This document shows positions 15,576 to 23,807 of a DNA stretch of 64,000 nt, piece by piece (the stretch's first letter is position 1; every line of letters begins with the position of its first letter). The notes under the pieces were generated by a model. That model saw only the letters and a list, made by a program, of their open reading frames with translations. It searched no databases and was not told where the DNA came from. The stretch is taken from assembly GCA_964348695.1 (NCBI GenBank), contig CAYGDI010000001.1:186001-250000 (forward strand), given 5' to 3'. A program made the position numbers and the translations under genes. The stretch comes from JACPYF01 sp964348695. Lineage in GTDB: Bacteria; Patescibacteriota; Saccharimonadia; Saccharimonadales; Saccharimonadaceae.

Positions 15576-16947
15576 TCACTTCTTCTCCTCCACCCATAAT
15601 AGCAGTAATCGAAGAGATGCCCTTGTCGGCAGTGGGTAACTTGTCTACAGATGTGGAGATCGTGGGGACAACGCCAAGTTTTTTGTGTAAAAACTCAGTC
15701 AACATATCGCGATATTTGCCCTGATCAAGCTTTTTTTGGTGTAGTTTGAACCCAAATGTGATCGAGATCATGTCTTGATCCCCCACTACGATAGCTTTTT
15801 GCATGATGCCGTATAGCGGTGGGTTTTCAGTGCGCAGATCATTGAGCAGCTCGTCCCATTTGAAAGCAGCAGTCTTTTTCTTTTTTGTTTGCACTGGTGT
15901 CGCTGGTTTGGGTTCTACGGGCTGAGTTGCTTTTTTGAGGGTTTGGGTCGGAGGTTCAATCGTAATGGTGGTATCTTTTGACGTGAGTGCAACATGTTTT
16001 GGCTTTTCACTACTAGAATGTTTTGCAACGATGCTGAGCAGTTTGAGTTGAGGATCGTACGAACGGCCTATCTCTATTAGCTCATCAATGAGAGGTATGA
16101 GTTCTGTGTGGGTTGCAATCTGGGAGCGTAGATATTGTGTCAGCTGGTCGCTCAACACAACTGGTGATATCCCTTGTTGCTCTAGCTGGTCAATTGTGTG
16201 AATCGCCTTTTCCATATGGTGTTGTAGTATGTGGTCAACTAGTTCGATTACGCTCTCGGCAGGCGCTAGCCCTAGGGCTTGTTCGATAGTATCAGCTGTG
16301 ATCGTTTCGTCACTGATGCTACGTATTTGATCTAGGATCGATATGCCATCGCGAAAACTACCACCAGAACGCTGGGCTATGAGAGTCAGTGCTTTTTTGT
16401 CTATCTTGATCTTTTCTTTTTTTGCTATTGCTGCCAAATGCTGGGTCATTTCATCGGTAGCTATGGGTCGAAAATGAAATCGTTGTGTGCGACTGAGTAT
16501 TGTATCTGGTAGTTTGTGGACTTCGGTAGTCGCTAGTATGAACACGACGTGTTCCGGTGGTTCTTCGAGAGTTTTGAGCAGCGCGTTAAAGGCAGGCTTT
16601 GATAGCATATGAACCTCGTCTATGATATAGACTTTTTTATCCGCGCTGACTGGTGCTATGGTCACCTTTTCTCGCAGATCGCGTACATCTTCTACTCCGT
16701 TGTTGCTTGCGGCATCTATTTCGATAATATCCAGGTTCATGTTGCTGCTGTACGGTATTTTGTTGATCTCGTGTGCGAGAATACGAGCAATTGATGTTTT
16801 ACCCACTCCGCGTGGGCCAGTCAGTAGATATGCATGATTTATATGACCATTCTTGAGTGCACGAGACAATATATCAGTGATATGCTGTTGACCCACTATT
16901 TCGCCTAGCGACTTCGAACGGTATTTTCTGTACAGAGCTTGCGCCAT
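15559..16947 (-). CDS. dnaX: DNA polymerase III clamp-loader subunit DnaX, no zinc module
   Basis: The gamma/tau ATPase of the clamp loader. It has Walker A (LLTGPRGVGKTSIARIL), DIIEIDAASNNGVEDVR, a DExx box (VYIIDEVHML) and sensor/arginine-finger region PDTILSRTQRF. The family normally has a four-cysteine zinc module between Walker A and IEIDAASN. Here that interval is only IAHEINKIPYSSNMNL-like, with no Cys, and the whole protein lacks cysteine. The C-terminal third is a Lys/Pro/Thr-rich linker (about 320-360) and a small domain. At 462 residues it is shorter than a full tau. No slippage run was noted. Confidence 0.92.
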   Translation of the reverse strand: MAQALYRKYRSKSLGEIVGQQHITDILSRALKNGHINHAYLLTGPRGVGKTSIARILAHEINKIPYSSNMNLDIIEIDAASNNGVEDVRDLREKVTIAPVSADKKVYIIDEVHMLSKPAFNALLKTLEEPPEHVVFILATTEVHKLPDTILSRTQRFHFRPIATDEMTQHLAAIAKKEKIKIDKKALTLIAQRSGGSFRDGISILDQIRSISDETITADTIEQALGLAPAESVIELVDHILQHHMEKAIHTIDQLEQQGISPVVLSDQLTQYLRSQIATHTELIPLIDELIEIGRSYDPQLKLLSIVAKHSSSEKPKHVALTSKDTTITIEPPTQTLKKATQPVEPKPATPVQTKKKKTAAFKWDELLNDLRTENPPLYGIMQKAIVVGDQDMISITFGFKLHQKKLDQGKYRDMLTEFLHKKLGVVPTISTSVDKLPTADKGISSITAIMGGGEEVNVSQA

Positions 16948-17033
16948 ATTGTTTATTTTGTACCCCTCATACTCCCTAATCTTGTTATTATTATACGCCT
17001 ATATCCATTGTTTTTTGACGTAATTTTTACGAT

Positions 17034-17699
17034 TTATGGCATTAGTTTACTAGTTACCAATACTCTTTTTTCATATTGATTGGTTTTTTTGTCGAATTTG
17101 CCGCCGCAGGTTATCAGATTTAGCTGATTTTCTATTGATTCTGATTGTTCGTACATCTTTTTGGTCGTTTCATCTGGTGAGTACTCTTTGACGCTCACTA
17201 CTTCGAAAGTTTTTGTCGTTTGATCACCAAACTCTATCTTGTATTTGTCACCCACCTGCAGCTGCTTCAACTTTTTGAATATCCCTGGATTGTATTTGCC
17301 GCTGACATGACCGTCAATGATACTAACACCTTTTTCACCTGGCAGTGGTGAGTTTGTATACCAGCCCGCCAGATGTATATTGCCTGGCACTGCTATTGCA
17401 TTGTCCTGATCTACACCGACACGTATGATACAGCCATCGCTATCTATACTGGGCAATATGATTTTGCGAGGTTGATCCTCTGCTACCTTGTGTGCTGCAC
17501 AGTTTGGCTTGGTTTCTTCGGGATCGTCAGTTGAATTTGTTAGAGTTTGGTTGCTGATTGGTGATGCTGGTTTGTGGGTAGCTTGGTACTGTTGCCAGAA
17601 TACCAAGACGCCGAAGACTATCAGCGCAATTGCAAATATCGTCAAGACGGTAGCACTATAGCGTTGTAGCTTCGTTTTTCTTCCAACCTTTTTGATCAC
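17034..17699 (-). CDS. Sortase, probably class E-like
   Basis: A membrane-anchored transpeptidase that cleaves sorting signals and links proteins to the cell surface. One N-terminal membrane helix (VLTIFAIALIVFGVLVFW) precedes an extracellular beta-barrel with the catalytic His in IIDGHVSGKYNPG, Cys in LNLITCGGKFD and Arg in YEKRVLV. The frame is open to 17804, but GTG at 17699 directly after GGAGG avoids overlap with the divergent gene; the exact start is uncertain. Its likely substrates are the two APNTG proteins at 22042-26123. The class is judged by eye. Confidence 0.88.
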   Translation of the reverse strand: MIKKVGRKTKLQRYSATVLTIFAIALIVFGVLVFWQQYQATHKPASPISNQTLTNSTDDPEETKPNCAAHKVAEDQPRKIILPSIDSDGCIIRVGVDQDNAIAVPGNIHLAGWYTNSPLPGEKGVSIIDGHVSGKYNPGIFKKLKQLQVGDKYKIEFGDQTTKTFEVVSVKEYSPDETTKKMYEQSESIENQLNLITCGGKFDKKTNQYEKRVLVTSKLMP

Positions 17700-17756
17700 A
17701 ACCTCCGAAATTCTGCTATTAACGTATATTCTAGCACAAGCATGTTTGAGATTCTG

Positions 17757-17762
17757 TATAAT
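17757..17762 (+). promoter_or_regulatory. -10 box of the DUF1801 gene (leaderless)
   Basis: TATAAT followed by 6 bp and then the ATG at 17769. No Shine-Dalgarno sequence is present. Confidence 0.6.
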
Positions 17763-17768
17763 ATAAGT

Positions 17769-18161
17769 ATGAACAAAGATATTAGTGACTACAACAAAAG
17801 ACAAGAAGAAATCAATCGTGCTATTTGTGAGCTATTGGCTAGCGAAATACAAACAGTTTTGAATGGCAAGACGGACAGCAAAATCTGGCACGGTGGGCCG
17901 GTGTGGTTTAGCGACGGTAATCCTATTGCTGGCTATGATGTGCTAAAAAACTGTGTGCGATTGCTGTTTTGGAGCGGCCAGGACTTTGACGAGCCAGGTC
18001 TAAAGGCTGAAGGCTCATTCAAAGCCGCCGAAGCTCGCTACACCAGCCCAGATCAAGTAAATGTCGAAGATGTACAGCGTTGGTGCCAAAAAGCCCTAGA
18101 TATTCAGTACAACTACAAAGATATCGTCAAAAACCGCGGTCAACTAGATCGTTTGAAATAA
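17769..18161 (+). CDS. DUF1801-family protein
   Basis: A 130-residue soluble protein resembling the DUF1801/YdhG fold, with the conserved run KIWHGGPVWFSDGNPIAG followed by LLFWSGQDF. The biochemical role of these proteins is unknown; some resemble CyaY-like or YjbR folds. The frame is open from 17742, but the TATAAT at 17757 lies inside that extension, so ATG 17769 is the real start. It diverges from the sortase gene and converges on the Fic gene. Confidence 0.75.
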   Translation: MNKDISDYNKRQEEINRAICELLASEIQTVLNGKTDSKIWHGGPVWFSDGNPIAGYDVLKNCVRLLFWSGQDFDEPGLKAEGSFKAAEARYTSPDQVNVEDVQRWCQKALDIQYNYKDIVKNRGQLDRLK

Positions 18162-18178
18162 ACACACGTGGTGTAAGA

Positions 18179-18772
18179 TCAAATATCTTCTACCAGCTTT
18201 TCTAACATAATTTGCAGCGGTTTTTCATCTCCGTGGTAGCCTATGGCGCATGCACCAATATTTTCTTTGCTGTTCATTCTATTCCAAGCAATACTTTTAC
18301 CAGCGTTAAATGCCAAGAGGCTCAAAAAGGTTCGAATGACCCGTCCATTACCCTCTCTGAAAGGATGGATAATATTTAACTCGCAATAGTAGTGAGCAAT
18401 CCGCTTAATAAAATCATCAATCGAAAGATTATTCAGATTATCTTCACGCTTTAACTCCTCCAATAACTCTATCGCCGAGCTCTCTATATGCCGCGAGTGA
18501 GCAAAACGTGTCTTATCTTTCGCCAGTTCTATTCTGCGTATTTCACCGGCCCAGTCATATATATGTGAAAATACTTGTTTGTGTATTTCACGCAGCAACT
18601 CCAGATCAAACACAGTAATAGCGGGACTTTCAATCAAGATTGTACTAATTTCAACGGACGTGATCTCTGCTTCTACTTGTTCCAGTTCACTTTGCGTTTT
18701 GATATTCAGTAAATTATGCAATACTCCAGTATCCGGATTAAAATACGGGTCATTGGCAACATCGTACGACAT
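18179..18772 (-). CDS. Fic-domain AMP-transferase (toxin)
   Basis: A 197-residue Fic protein. Fic enzymes transfer AMP from ATP to target proteins. The complete active-site motif IIHPFREGNGRVIR is present, with the catalytic His and anion-binding loop, and the flap region lies upstream (about residues 60-100). No inhibitory helix motif is evident within the protein itself. The motif sits instead in the small gene 7 bp upstream, making this a class I FicT/FicA arrangement. Its target cannot be read from sequence; bacterial FicT toxins often modify gyrase or topoisomerase IV. Confidence 0.88.
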   Translation of the reverse strand: MSYDVANDPYFNPDTGVLHNLLNIKTQSELEQVEAEITSVEISTILIESPAITVFDLELLREIHKQVFSHIYDWAGEIRRIELAKDKTRFAHSRHIESSAIELLEELKREDNLNNLSIDDFIKRIAHYYCELNIIHPFREGNGRVIRTFLSLLAFNAGKSIAWNRMNSKENIGACAIGYHGDEKPLQIMLEKLVEDI

Positions 18773-18779
18773 GGCTGTC

Positions 18780-18971
18780 TTACTTGTTATTAGAGTTTGT
18801 AGTCATTTCTTGGATAGTTACTTTGCGTAACTTGCTAGCTGTCATTTTGCCACTAGCGTATTCATTCAGGCGTTGTTGAGTATTTTTAGAGGGTTTTAGG
18901 CCTTCTGCCCGCACTGATCCTATTGCAGCATTAACTGCCTTTTGTCTAGCCGCGACATTTGACTTATTCAT
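18780..18971 (-). CDS. VbhA-like antitoxin of the Fic toxin
   Basis: A 63-residue protein ending 7 bp before the Fic start. It contains AIGSVRAEGLKPS, which matches the S/T-x-x-x-E-G/N inhibitory motif of Fic antitoxins (Ser-Val-Arg-Ala-Glu-Gly); in this family the Glu points into the Fic ATP site and blocks AMP transfer. The C-terminal half NEYASGKMTASKLRKVTIQEM fits the VbhA helical tail. Gene order, antitoxin then toxin, is normal. Function is inferred from the motif and position. Confidence 0.82.
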   Translation of the reverse strand: MNKSNVAARQKAVNAAIGSVRAEGLKPSKNTQQRLNEYASGKMTASKLRKVTIQEMTTNSNNK

Positions 18972-19043
18972 GTTTTAATTATATCACAATACTACGTTAC
19001 GATCAATACTTTTAGCTTATGCTTATCTGTGTGGAATAATCTG

Positions 19044-19502
19044 CTAGAAATCTGCGATAACGAGTTTTTTCATTTGCATCATTTTTTTGAATGCATCTGG
19101 TTTGCTCATTAGTTCGCCCATGTTTTCGGGGACGACTTGCCAGCTCAGGCCGTATTGGTCTTTGCACCAGCCGCATTGTTCGTTCTCAGGGTTTTTGGAT
19201 AATTTTTCCCAGTAATAGTCGATTTCGGCTTGGTCTTTGCAACTGATCGAGAATGATACAGATTCGTTAAATTTAAACTCAGAGCCTGCGTTGATAGCGA
19301 CAAATGGTACACCGTCTAGCTCGAACTCGACTGTCAGCACATCGCCAGCCAAGTTTTGCTGAAAGTCAGCCAGCCCTTCCTCGGCCGTTTTCGGATAATA
19401 TTCGGTAGATGTTATTTTGCTGTTCGGAAATACCGACACATAATAATCAACCGCTTCCTTTGCGTTACCATCGAACCATAAATTTGCTGTGATCTTTTGC
19501 AT
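19044..19502 (-). CDS. PhnB-like VOC-fold protein
   Basis: A 152-residue protein of the vicinal-oxygen-chelate superfamily, PhnB/3-demethylubiquinone methyltransferase-like subgroup. The start ITANLWFDGNAKEAVDYYVS and the later WCKDQYGLSWQVVPE are characteristic of this subgroup. It is a cytoplasmic, probably dimeric protein. Substrate and activity are unknown, and annotations as a methyltransferase are usually wrong for these proteins. It stands alone between the Fic pair and the CBASS-like operon, and has its own start near 19502. Confidence 0.78.
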   Translation of the reverse strand: MQKITANLWFDGNAKEAVDYYVSVFPNSKITSTEYYPKTAEEGLADFQQNLAGDVLTVEFELDGVPFVAINAGSEFKFNESVSFSISCKDQAEIDYYWEKLSKNPENEQCGWCKDQYGLSWQVVPENMGELMSKPDAFKKMMQMKKLVIADF

Positions 19503-19564
19503 AACTCGCCCCTTTGCTTATGTTCTAATTATATATTAATTCACAATATGAGCAGCACACAATG

Positions 19565-20317
19565 TCATAGTTGATTCGCCTCTTCTACCAAACGAGGTAA
19601 AGTTAAGCCATATTGCCTCTTCATTTCTCTCATACGCCAAATACCTCGTAGCATATCGTTGTGGCAATTTTTCACCTTATCACCCGAATTGCAAACGCAG
19701 CGATGGTTGGCCCCGTACTTCTTGCTCAATAGATAGAAAAATAGCTTTTCACCAGTTAACTTAATAATGTCTCGGGCGGTTGTGACTAGGTCTTCCCGTG
19801 TAATATTGGCAGCTCTTGCAAACCACTCGAATAGGCCAAGGAAATGATGGCTTAGCTCGCCCCAGGGCCAGTCGTGGTACTTTTCGTAATACGACTGAGC
19901 GTATAGGCGTGGGATGAGGAAATTAGTTATATATTTTTCGAGATTGAAAGTTTTATCAAAAGCGCGGGTAAGATCTCTTGGGCCTGAGTCACACAGAAAG
20001 TTTGGTAGAGTTTCATATACGTGTAGATCGGCTAAGCGCTTTCCTAGACTCGCCGATAAAGCTTCGACACGTCCGCCTATTTCTTCTGTAAAAGGATACT
20101 TGTAGCCTGGCTGCCAGCGTATACGAACTTTGTAGCGGTCCTCAATGAGCATACCTTTGTCGGCTAGCCTTGCAATATCTACGGCAGATGGGTTTATGAC
20201 AACCTGTTGGCCGTCATAAAGCGCCTTAAATGGCACCCATCCTTCAACAAACTGCCCTTTGTGGTATAAGGGCAGCTTGGCAGTTTGAAGCCACTGCAAA
20301 TCTTCATCGGACCACAT
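19565..20317 (-). CDS. Prokaryotic E2-like (ubiquitin-conjugating fold) CBASS accessory with SEC-C-like tail
   Basis: Third gene of the CD-NTase operon. By eye it matches bacterial E2-family proteins: RIRWQPGYKYPF, then LHVYETLPNFLCDSGPRDL with the expected active-site Cys109 and His99, then FLIPRLYAQSYYEKY and WPWGELSHHFLG. In short type II CBASS an E2 joins the CD-NTase C-terminus to other molecules and raises its activity. The C-terminal part has RCVCNSGDKVKNCHND (Cys207, Cys209, Cys218, His219), a SEC-C-like zinc site. The frame is open to 20359, but ATG 20317 lies 4 nt after the CD-NTase stop and is preferred. The E2 call needs structural confirmation. Confidence 0.68.
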   Translation of the reverse strand: MWSDEDLQWLQTAKLPLYHKGQFVEGWVPFKALYDGQQVVINPSAVDIARLADKGMLIEDRYKVRIRWQPGYKYPFTEEIGGRVEALSASLGKRLADLHVYETLPNFLCDSGPRDLTRAFDKTFNLEKYITNFLIPRLYAQSYYEKYHDWPWGELSHHFLGLFEWFARAANITREDLVTTARDIIKLTGEKLFFYLLSKKYGANHRCVCNSGDKVKNCHNDMLRGIWRMREMKRQYGLTLPRLVEEANQL

Positions 20318-20321
20318 GGGT

Positions 20322-21356
20322 TTAGTAACCCCAGGGTTGACTTGGGGTTGGAATAACAACCCGCTGTGTAAAAACCGGAGCGGCTGTACTGTTCGCTTCT
20401 TCTACAGACGTAAGCTTGTCTAGTAAGGTAGCCACTTCTGTTACCGAGCTAGCACGAGATAGGCTTGCAACCAACCTAGCTGCCTCTTGCTGCAAGCCAA
20501 GTATTAATTTGCGGCCTTCATCGGTCAGCTTATCTTCAATATACTGGTCTACATACTGGGTGCTGTCTGCTCGGTCTGGATAATGTGGAGCATCAAGTCG
20601 TTCTGCTAGCAGCGCAATACTACCTCCTATAGATTCGAGAGTATTTGCGCCTGGGTTAGTCTGGAAGTGCTCAACACAGACCTGTTCTAAATGGAATGAT
20701 TTCAGTATGAAATTATCTTCGTGGTTGACTTTTTGCTTGTGTCGCCATGACTTGACTACCTTTACAGTCTTGCGAAAAGTACCTTTGGTATCGGCATCGA
20801 GCTTTGTTGCTGCAGAGATGTAGCCCTTCGGATCCGATTTAATCCAACCGATTGGGCTGTGGGCTTCGTTTTCATAGCATTCGACACGTTTTTGATGGCT
20901 AGCCTTTAATATTTCGGGCACGATATATAGTGGGTCGCCAAACTCATTAGTCTCGCTGTCTGAAGTTACAGCTGGCACGACATCGATACTGAAGGATTCT
21001 GGAGCATCATCGTCATCAAAAACTATCGTCACGGAGTGTGTTTGGGCGATAATCTCTTTGATCTTACTAATCTTGCTCTTCATGTAGGCTTCTAGCAACA
21101 CGGCGCGCAACTTAGCCATGACCTTTTGGGGATCGCTTAGTACGGCATTGTCAGGTAGGACGTAGATTACATCCAGATCGTGTACCGGGTCGATGGCGGT
21201 AAAGCGTGCGTAAGAACCGGATTGGAAGCAACTATTGCCAAGAAGTGTGCACAGCTCCGCGTATTTCTTGGTTATGTAATCCCGCTGTTCCTGTTTTGGT
21301 GAGAGGTTCTTCCGTACGTAGTTGTCAATAGACTGTGAAATTTCAGTAGTATTCAT
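20322..21356 (-). CDS. CD-NTase (cGAS/DncV-like nucleotidyltransferase)
   Basis: A 344-residue nucleotidyltransferase of the OAS1-like fold, which makes cyclic or linear oligonucleotide alarm signals in CBASS anti-phage defence. The GS motif and catalytic acids are intact: SGSYARFTAIDPVHDLDVIYVL with Gly47-Ser48, Asp60 and Asp62, and a third acid, Asp125, in FSIDVVPAV. The long alpha-helical C-terminal half ends in QPWGY. Glycine is penultimate, whereas type II CD-NTases usually end in Gly. GGAGG lies 8 nt before the ATG, and the effector gene stops on the adjacent base. The product nucleotide cannot be predicted from sequence. Confidence 0.88.
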   Translation of the reverse strand: MNTTEISQSIDNYVRKNLSPKQEQRDYITKKYAELCTLLGNSCFQSGSYARFTAIDPVHDLDVIYVLPDNAVLSDPQKVMAKLRAVLLEAYMKSKISKIKEIIAQTHSVTIVFDDDDAPESFSIDVVPAVTSDSETNEFGDPLYIVPEILKASHQKRVECYENEAHSPIGWIKSDPKGYISAATKLDADTKGTFRKTVKVVKSWRHKQKVNHEDNFILKSFHLEQVCVEHFQTNPGANTLESIGGSIALLAERLDAPHYPDRADSTQYVDQYIEDKLTDEGRKLILGLQQEAARLVASLSRASSVTEVATLLDKLTSVEEANSTAAPVFTQRVVIPTPSQPWGY

Positions 21357-21833
21357 CTATTTGTCCTCCGGATAGGTACTCATCAGTGCAAAAACGTCAG
21401 AAATTAGCCGCAGCGGCGTGTTGCACATGGACTGATGTGAGTAGCTCTGTAGCAGCTTCATGTCATCATCGTTAATGTGTGTTGGCCCGGCATACACAAC
21501 CACCGGTATCTCTTTGTTCTTCGCTGCATTGAAGACCTTTTTGAAGTCATCTGAGTTGGGAGTATAGCCGATAATAGCCAGACGACTGCCGTTGAGTAAA
21601 TCAGCTTCCCGATTGTCGGACGCAGCTTCACCAACATTGAAGAAACCGACGCGCTTTAATAGTTTTGCCTCGTGCTTCATTGGTTTATCGGCGGTGCCAA
21701 TTACACAGATTGGCCGTTTAATATTTTTGAAGAGACGACGCTCCTTCTTGTGGAAGAAACTAAGCCACACCGCCGCTCCAACGAAGCCACCTACGAGTGG
21801 CCAAAGAGTTTGAATTGTAGACCAGGGGTCCAT
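21357..21833 (-). CDS. Membrane-anchored Rossmann-like protein, putative CBASS effector
   Basis: A 158-residue protein with one N-terminal membrane helix (about residues 9-30, LWPLVGGFVGAAVWLSFF) and a cytoplasmic alpha/beta domain with strands at RPICVIGTAD, SRLAIIGYTPNS and EIPVVVYAGP. The alternation resembles TIR-, SLOG- or receiver-like Rossmannoid domains, but I see no decisive catalytic motif, so the family is unassigned. As the first gene of the operon, directly before the CD-NTase, it occupies the usual effector position. The frame is open to 21845; ATG 21833 with GAGGGT upstream is preferred. Confidence 0.6.
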   Translation of the reverse strand: MDPWSTIQTLWPLVGGFVGAAVWLSFFHKKERRLFKNIKRPICVIGTADKPMKHEAKLLKRVGFFNVGEAASDNREADLLNGSRLAIIGYTPNSDDFKKVFNAAKNKEIPVVVYAGPTHINDDDMKLLQSYSHQSMCNTPLRLISDVFALMSTYPEDK

Positions 21834-21981
21834 GGTTACCCTCACTTTCGTGAAATAAATTTATATATGTTTTGTTTTTCCAGCTTTAAACTAGTAATTT
21901 TTGTTTTTGCAAGAGGTTGGGCTTTTGCCGGTTGATCGCCTTTCAGTCAATCGGTTAAAGTCTGATATTCTTGATACAAAA

Positions 21982-22010
21982 ATATTATCACAAGCAATTT
22001 GAAAAGTCAA
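21982..22010 (-). promoter_or_regulatory. Promoter of the CBASS-like operon
   Basis: On the minus strand TTGACT (22005-22010), a 17-bp spacer and TAATAT (21982-21987). Transcription would start near 21975, giving an unusually long leader of about 140 nt before the effector ATG. The leader has a weak CCG-TTGA/TCAA-CGG hairpin, and no ORF or riboswitch was recognised in it. Confidence 0.65.
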
Positions 22011-22041
22011 CATATATATTGTCTATTATGCTTATGCTTAA

Positions 22042-23697
22042 TCAATTATAGCTACGACGAGTTGCGACTATCGCAAATGCGCTGGCGGTGAAGAGGGTGA
22101 TAGTTAGCAAGTTCTCTACTATATTTGGCTGCTGTGGGGCGAAACCTGTGTTTGGCGCATCTGGGGCGTTTGCAATACCTACTGGGTCGACTATGGCGCC
22201 ATTTGCAGTGCCGTCAGTGTCATATGGGCCACCGTCTGTTAGGTTGTAGGTCACAGTGGTCTTTTGCACGCCGCCGACTGTTGTAGTGCCGAATGTTGCG
22301 CCTGCAACGGTAGTGTATGCGTGTGTGGTTGGGTTGTAGTGGCGTAAGACGGCTTTGCTAGTGTCGTAGACTTTGTCATAAATGATTGTGACCGGAACAG
22401 TTGCGCCAGCTGTTGGGCAATATAGTGTAAAGCCTGTGAGGTTGATGATCGGGCTGAAACCGGTGTCGGTTGCTAGGCTGCTAGCGGCGGTAGATTCTGG
22501 TGTATCGAGTGTGCAGCCACCTGCGCTAGGTACTGTCACAGTGCTGAATACCCCATTTGTGTCGCTGATTGAACCTACGTAGGGCTGGAAGCTGTCATCT
22601 GTGCTGTCGCCGTTGGCGTCGCCTAGGTTTGGTACAGTTGGGCTTTCAAAATCTGCGATGCCTCGTAGTGTTGGGTAGCCAGTTGTTGTTTGCCATACGT
22701 TCGTGAAATCCCAAGCATTTAGCGGTGCATTTGTACTGTTGTTTTTGAAATAATTTGGCGTGCTATTGCCAGAGTTTACACCTGTACAGACACTACCACC
22801 TCCGCAGGTACTAGTGCCGTTACTAGTAATATCAAAGTAGTTGTTGGTATATGTGCCACTACCGTTAGAGCCGACCAAACCACCGTAACTACTGCCACCA
22901 GTGCGTGCGACTGCCGAGAAACTATTGCTGACTGCGGTTTGGTTGACTCCTACTAGCCCGCCGTTATACTGGCTGCTGTTTGCGTTGAAAGTCATACCGG
23001 AATACACTCGGTTGATTGTTCCGCTAAAATTTGCCCCCGCGATACCACCTGCATAGCTAGCATTTGAGTTAAATGTTCCGCTAGAAAAACTGTCGGTTAT
23101 AGATGTGCCAGAGTCCCATAGATCACCTACCAAACCGCCAGTATAAGACGAATTGGTAGTGATGGAACCACTGAAAGAACTCTTTGAAATAGCTGTGGTG
23201 CCGTTCACATCACCTACTAGCCCGCCGCTGTAAGCCGCGCTAATACTATTCAATGTCATACCCGAGTGGACGTTTGTAAATGTGCTATTGCCATATGATG
23301 ATGCGGCAAAACTGCCAATGTATCCGCCAGTAACGCTACCACTGACTATCCACAGGTTTTTGATTGCGCCGCCGTTTACGCTTTCGAAGAGCCCTTTGTC
23401 GTCAACATTGAGGTTTGTAATCTTGTTGTTGCGGCCGTCTAGTGTGCCTGTGAATGTACCAAGATGGGTAAAGCTAACTCCGTTGCAGTTGATATCTGAA
23501 ACCAAAACATAATAACCTGCAAGATTATTGTTTATTTCCTGAAGTTGGCTACAGTTTGCTATGCGGTATGGGCTGCCACTAGTACCTGCGCCGTGACCGG
23601 TGAAGGCGCTGGCTGGTGTGGAAGTAACGAAGATTTGCAAGGTTAGTAATAAAGCAATGAACAATGAGCCAGTTTTCACCCTCTGCAGTACTCGCAC
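22042..23697 (-). CDS. Secreted GLUG-repeat surface protein with APNTG sorting signal
   Basis: A 551-residue exported protein. A signal peptide (basic start, SLFIALLLTLQIFVTSTPASA) is followed by repeats of the GLUG type, with GGLVG at several points between residues 150 and 280, likely a beta-helix. Residues about 355-510 match the choice-of-anchor U domain, ending NLTDGGPYDTDGTANGAIVDPVG. The C-terminus has DAPNTG, a hydrophobic helix and a basic tail RRSYN: a sorting signal in which APNTG replaces LPxTG. It is probably attached by the sortase at 17034. Its role may be adhesion to a host cell or surface, which is inference. Confidence 0.82.
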   Translation of the reverse strand: MRVLQRVKTGSLFIALLLTLQIFVTSTPASAFTGHGAGTSGSPYRIANCSQLQEINNNLAGYYVLVSDINCNGVSFTHLGTFTGTLDGRNNKITNLNVDDKGLFESVNGGAIKNLWIVSGSVTGGYIGSFAASSYGNSTFTNVHSGMTLNSISAAYSGGLVGDVNGTTAISKSSFSGSITTNSSYTGGLVGDLWDSGTSITDSFSSGTFNSNASYAGGIAGANFSGTINRVYSGMTFNANSSQYNGGLVGVNQTAVSNSFSAVARTGGSSYGGLVGSNGSGTYTNNYFDITSNGTSTCGGGSVCTGVNSGNSTPNYFKNNSTNAPLNAWDFTNVWQTTTGYPTLRGIADFESPTVPNLGDANGDSTDDSFQPYVGSISDTNGVFSTVTVPSAGGCTLDTPESTAASSLATDTGFSPIINLTGFTLYCPTAGATVPVTIIYDKVYDTSKAVLRHYNPTTHAYTTVAGATFGTTTVGGVQKTTVTYNLTDGGPYDTDGTANGAIVDPVGIANAPDAPNTGFAPQQPNIVENLLTITLFTASAFAIVATRRSYN

Positions 23698-23807
23698 TTA
23701 AATCCCCTCGTATAAGTATTGGTTATGATTATAGATAATGAGCGTAAGCGAGTCAATCTATTTTCATCGGGATTGAAAAGGAATCTAAATGGTGTTGTAA
23801 TGTATAT

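Noticed and set aside
21357..21833. Calling the CBASS effector a TIR NADase
   Set aside because: The Rossmann pattern is similar, but I could not identify the TIR catalytic Glu, so the family is left open.
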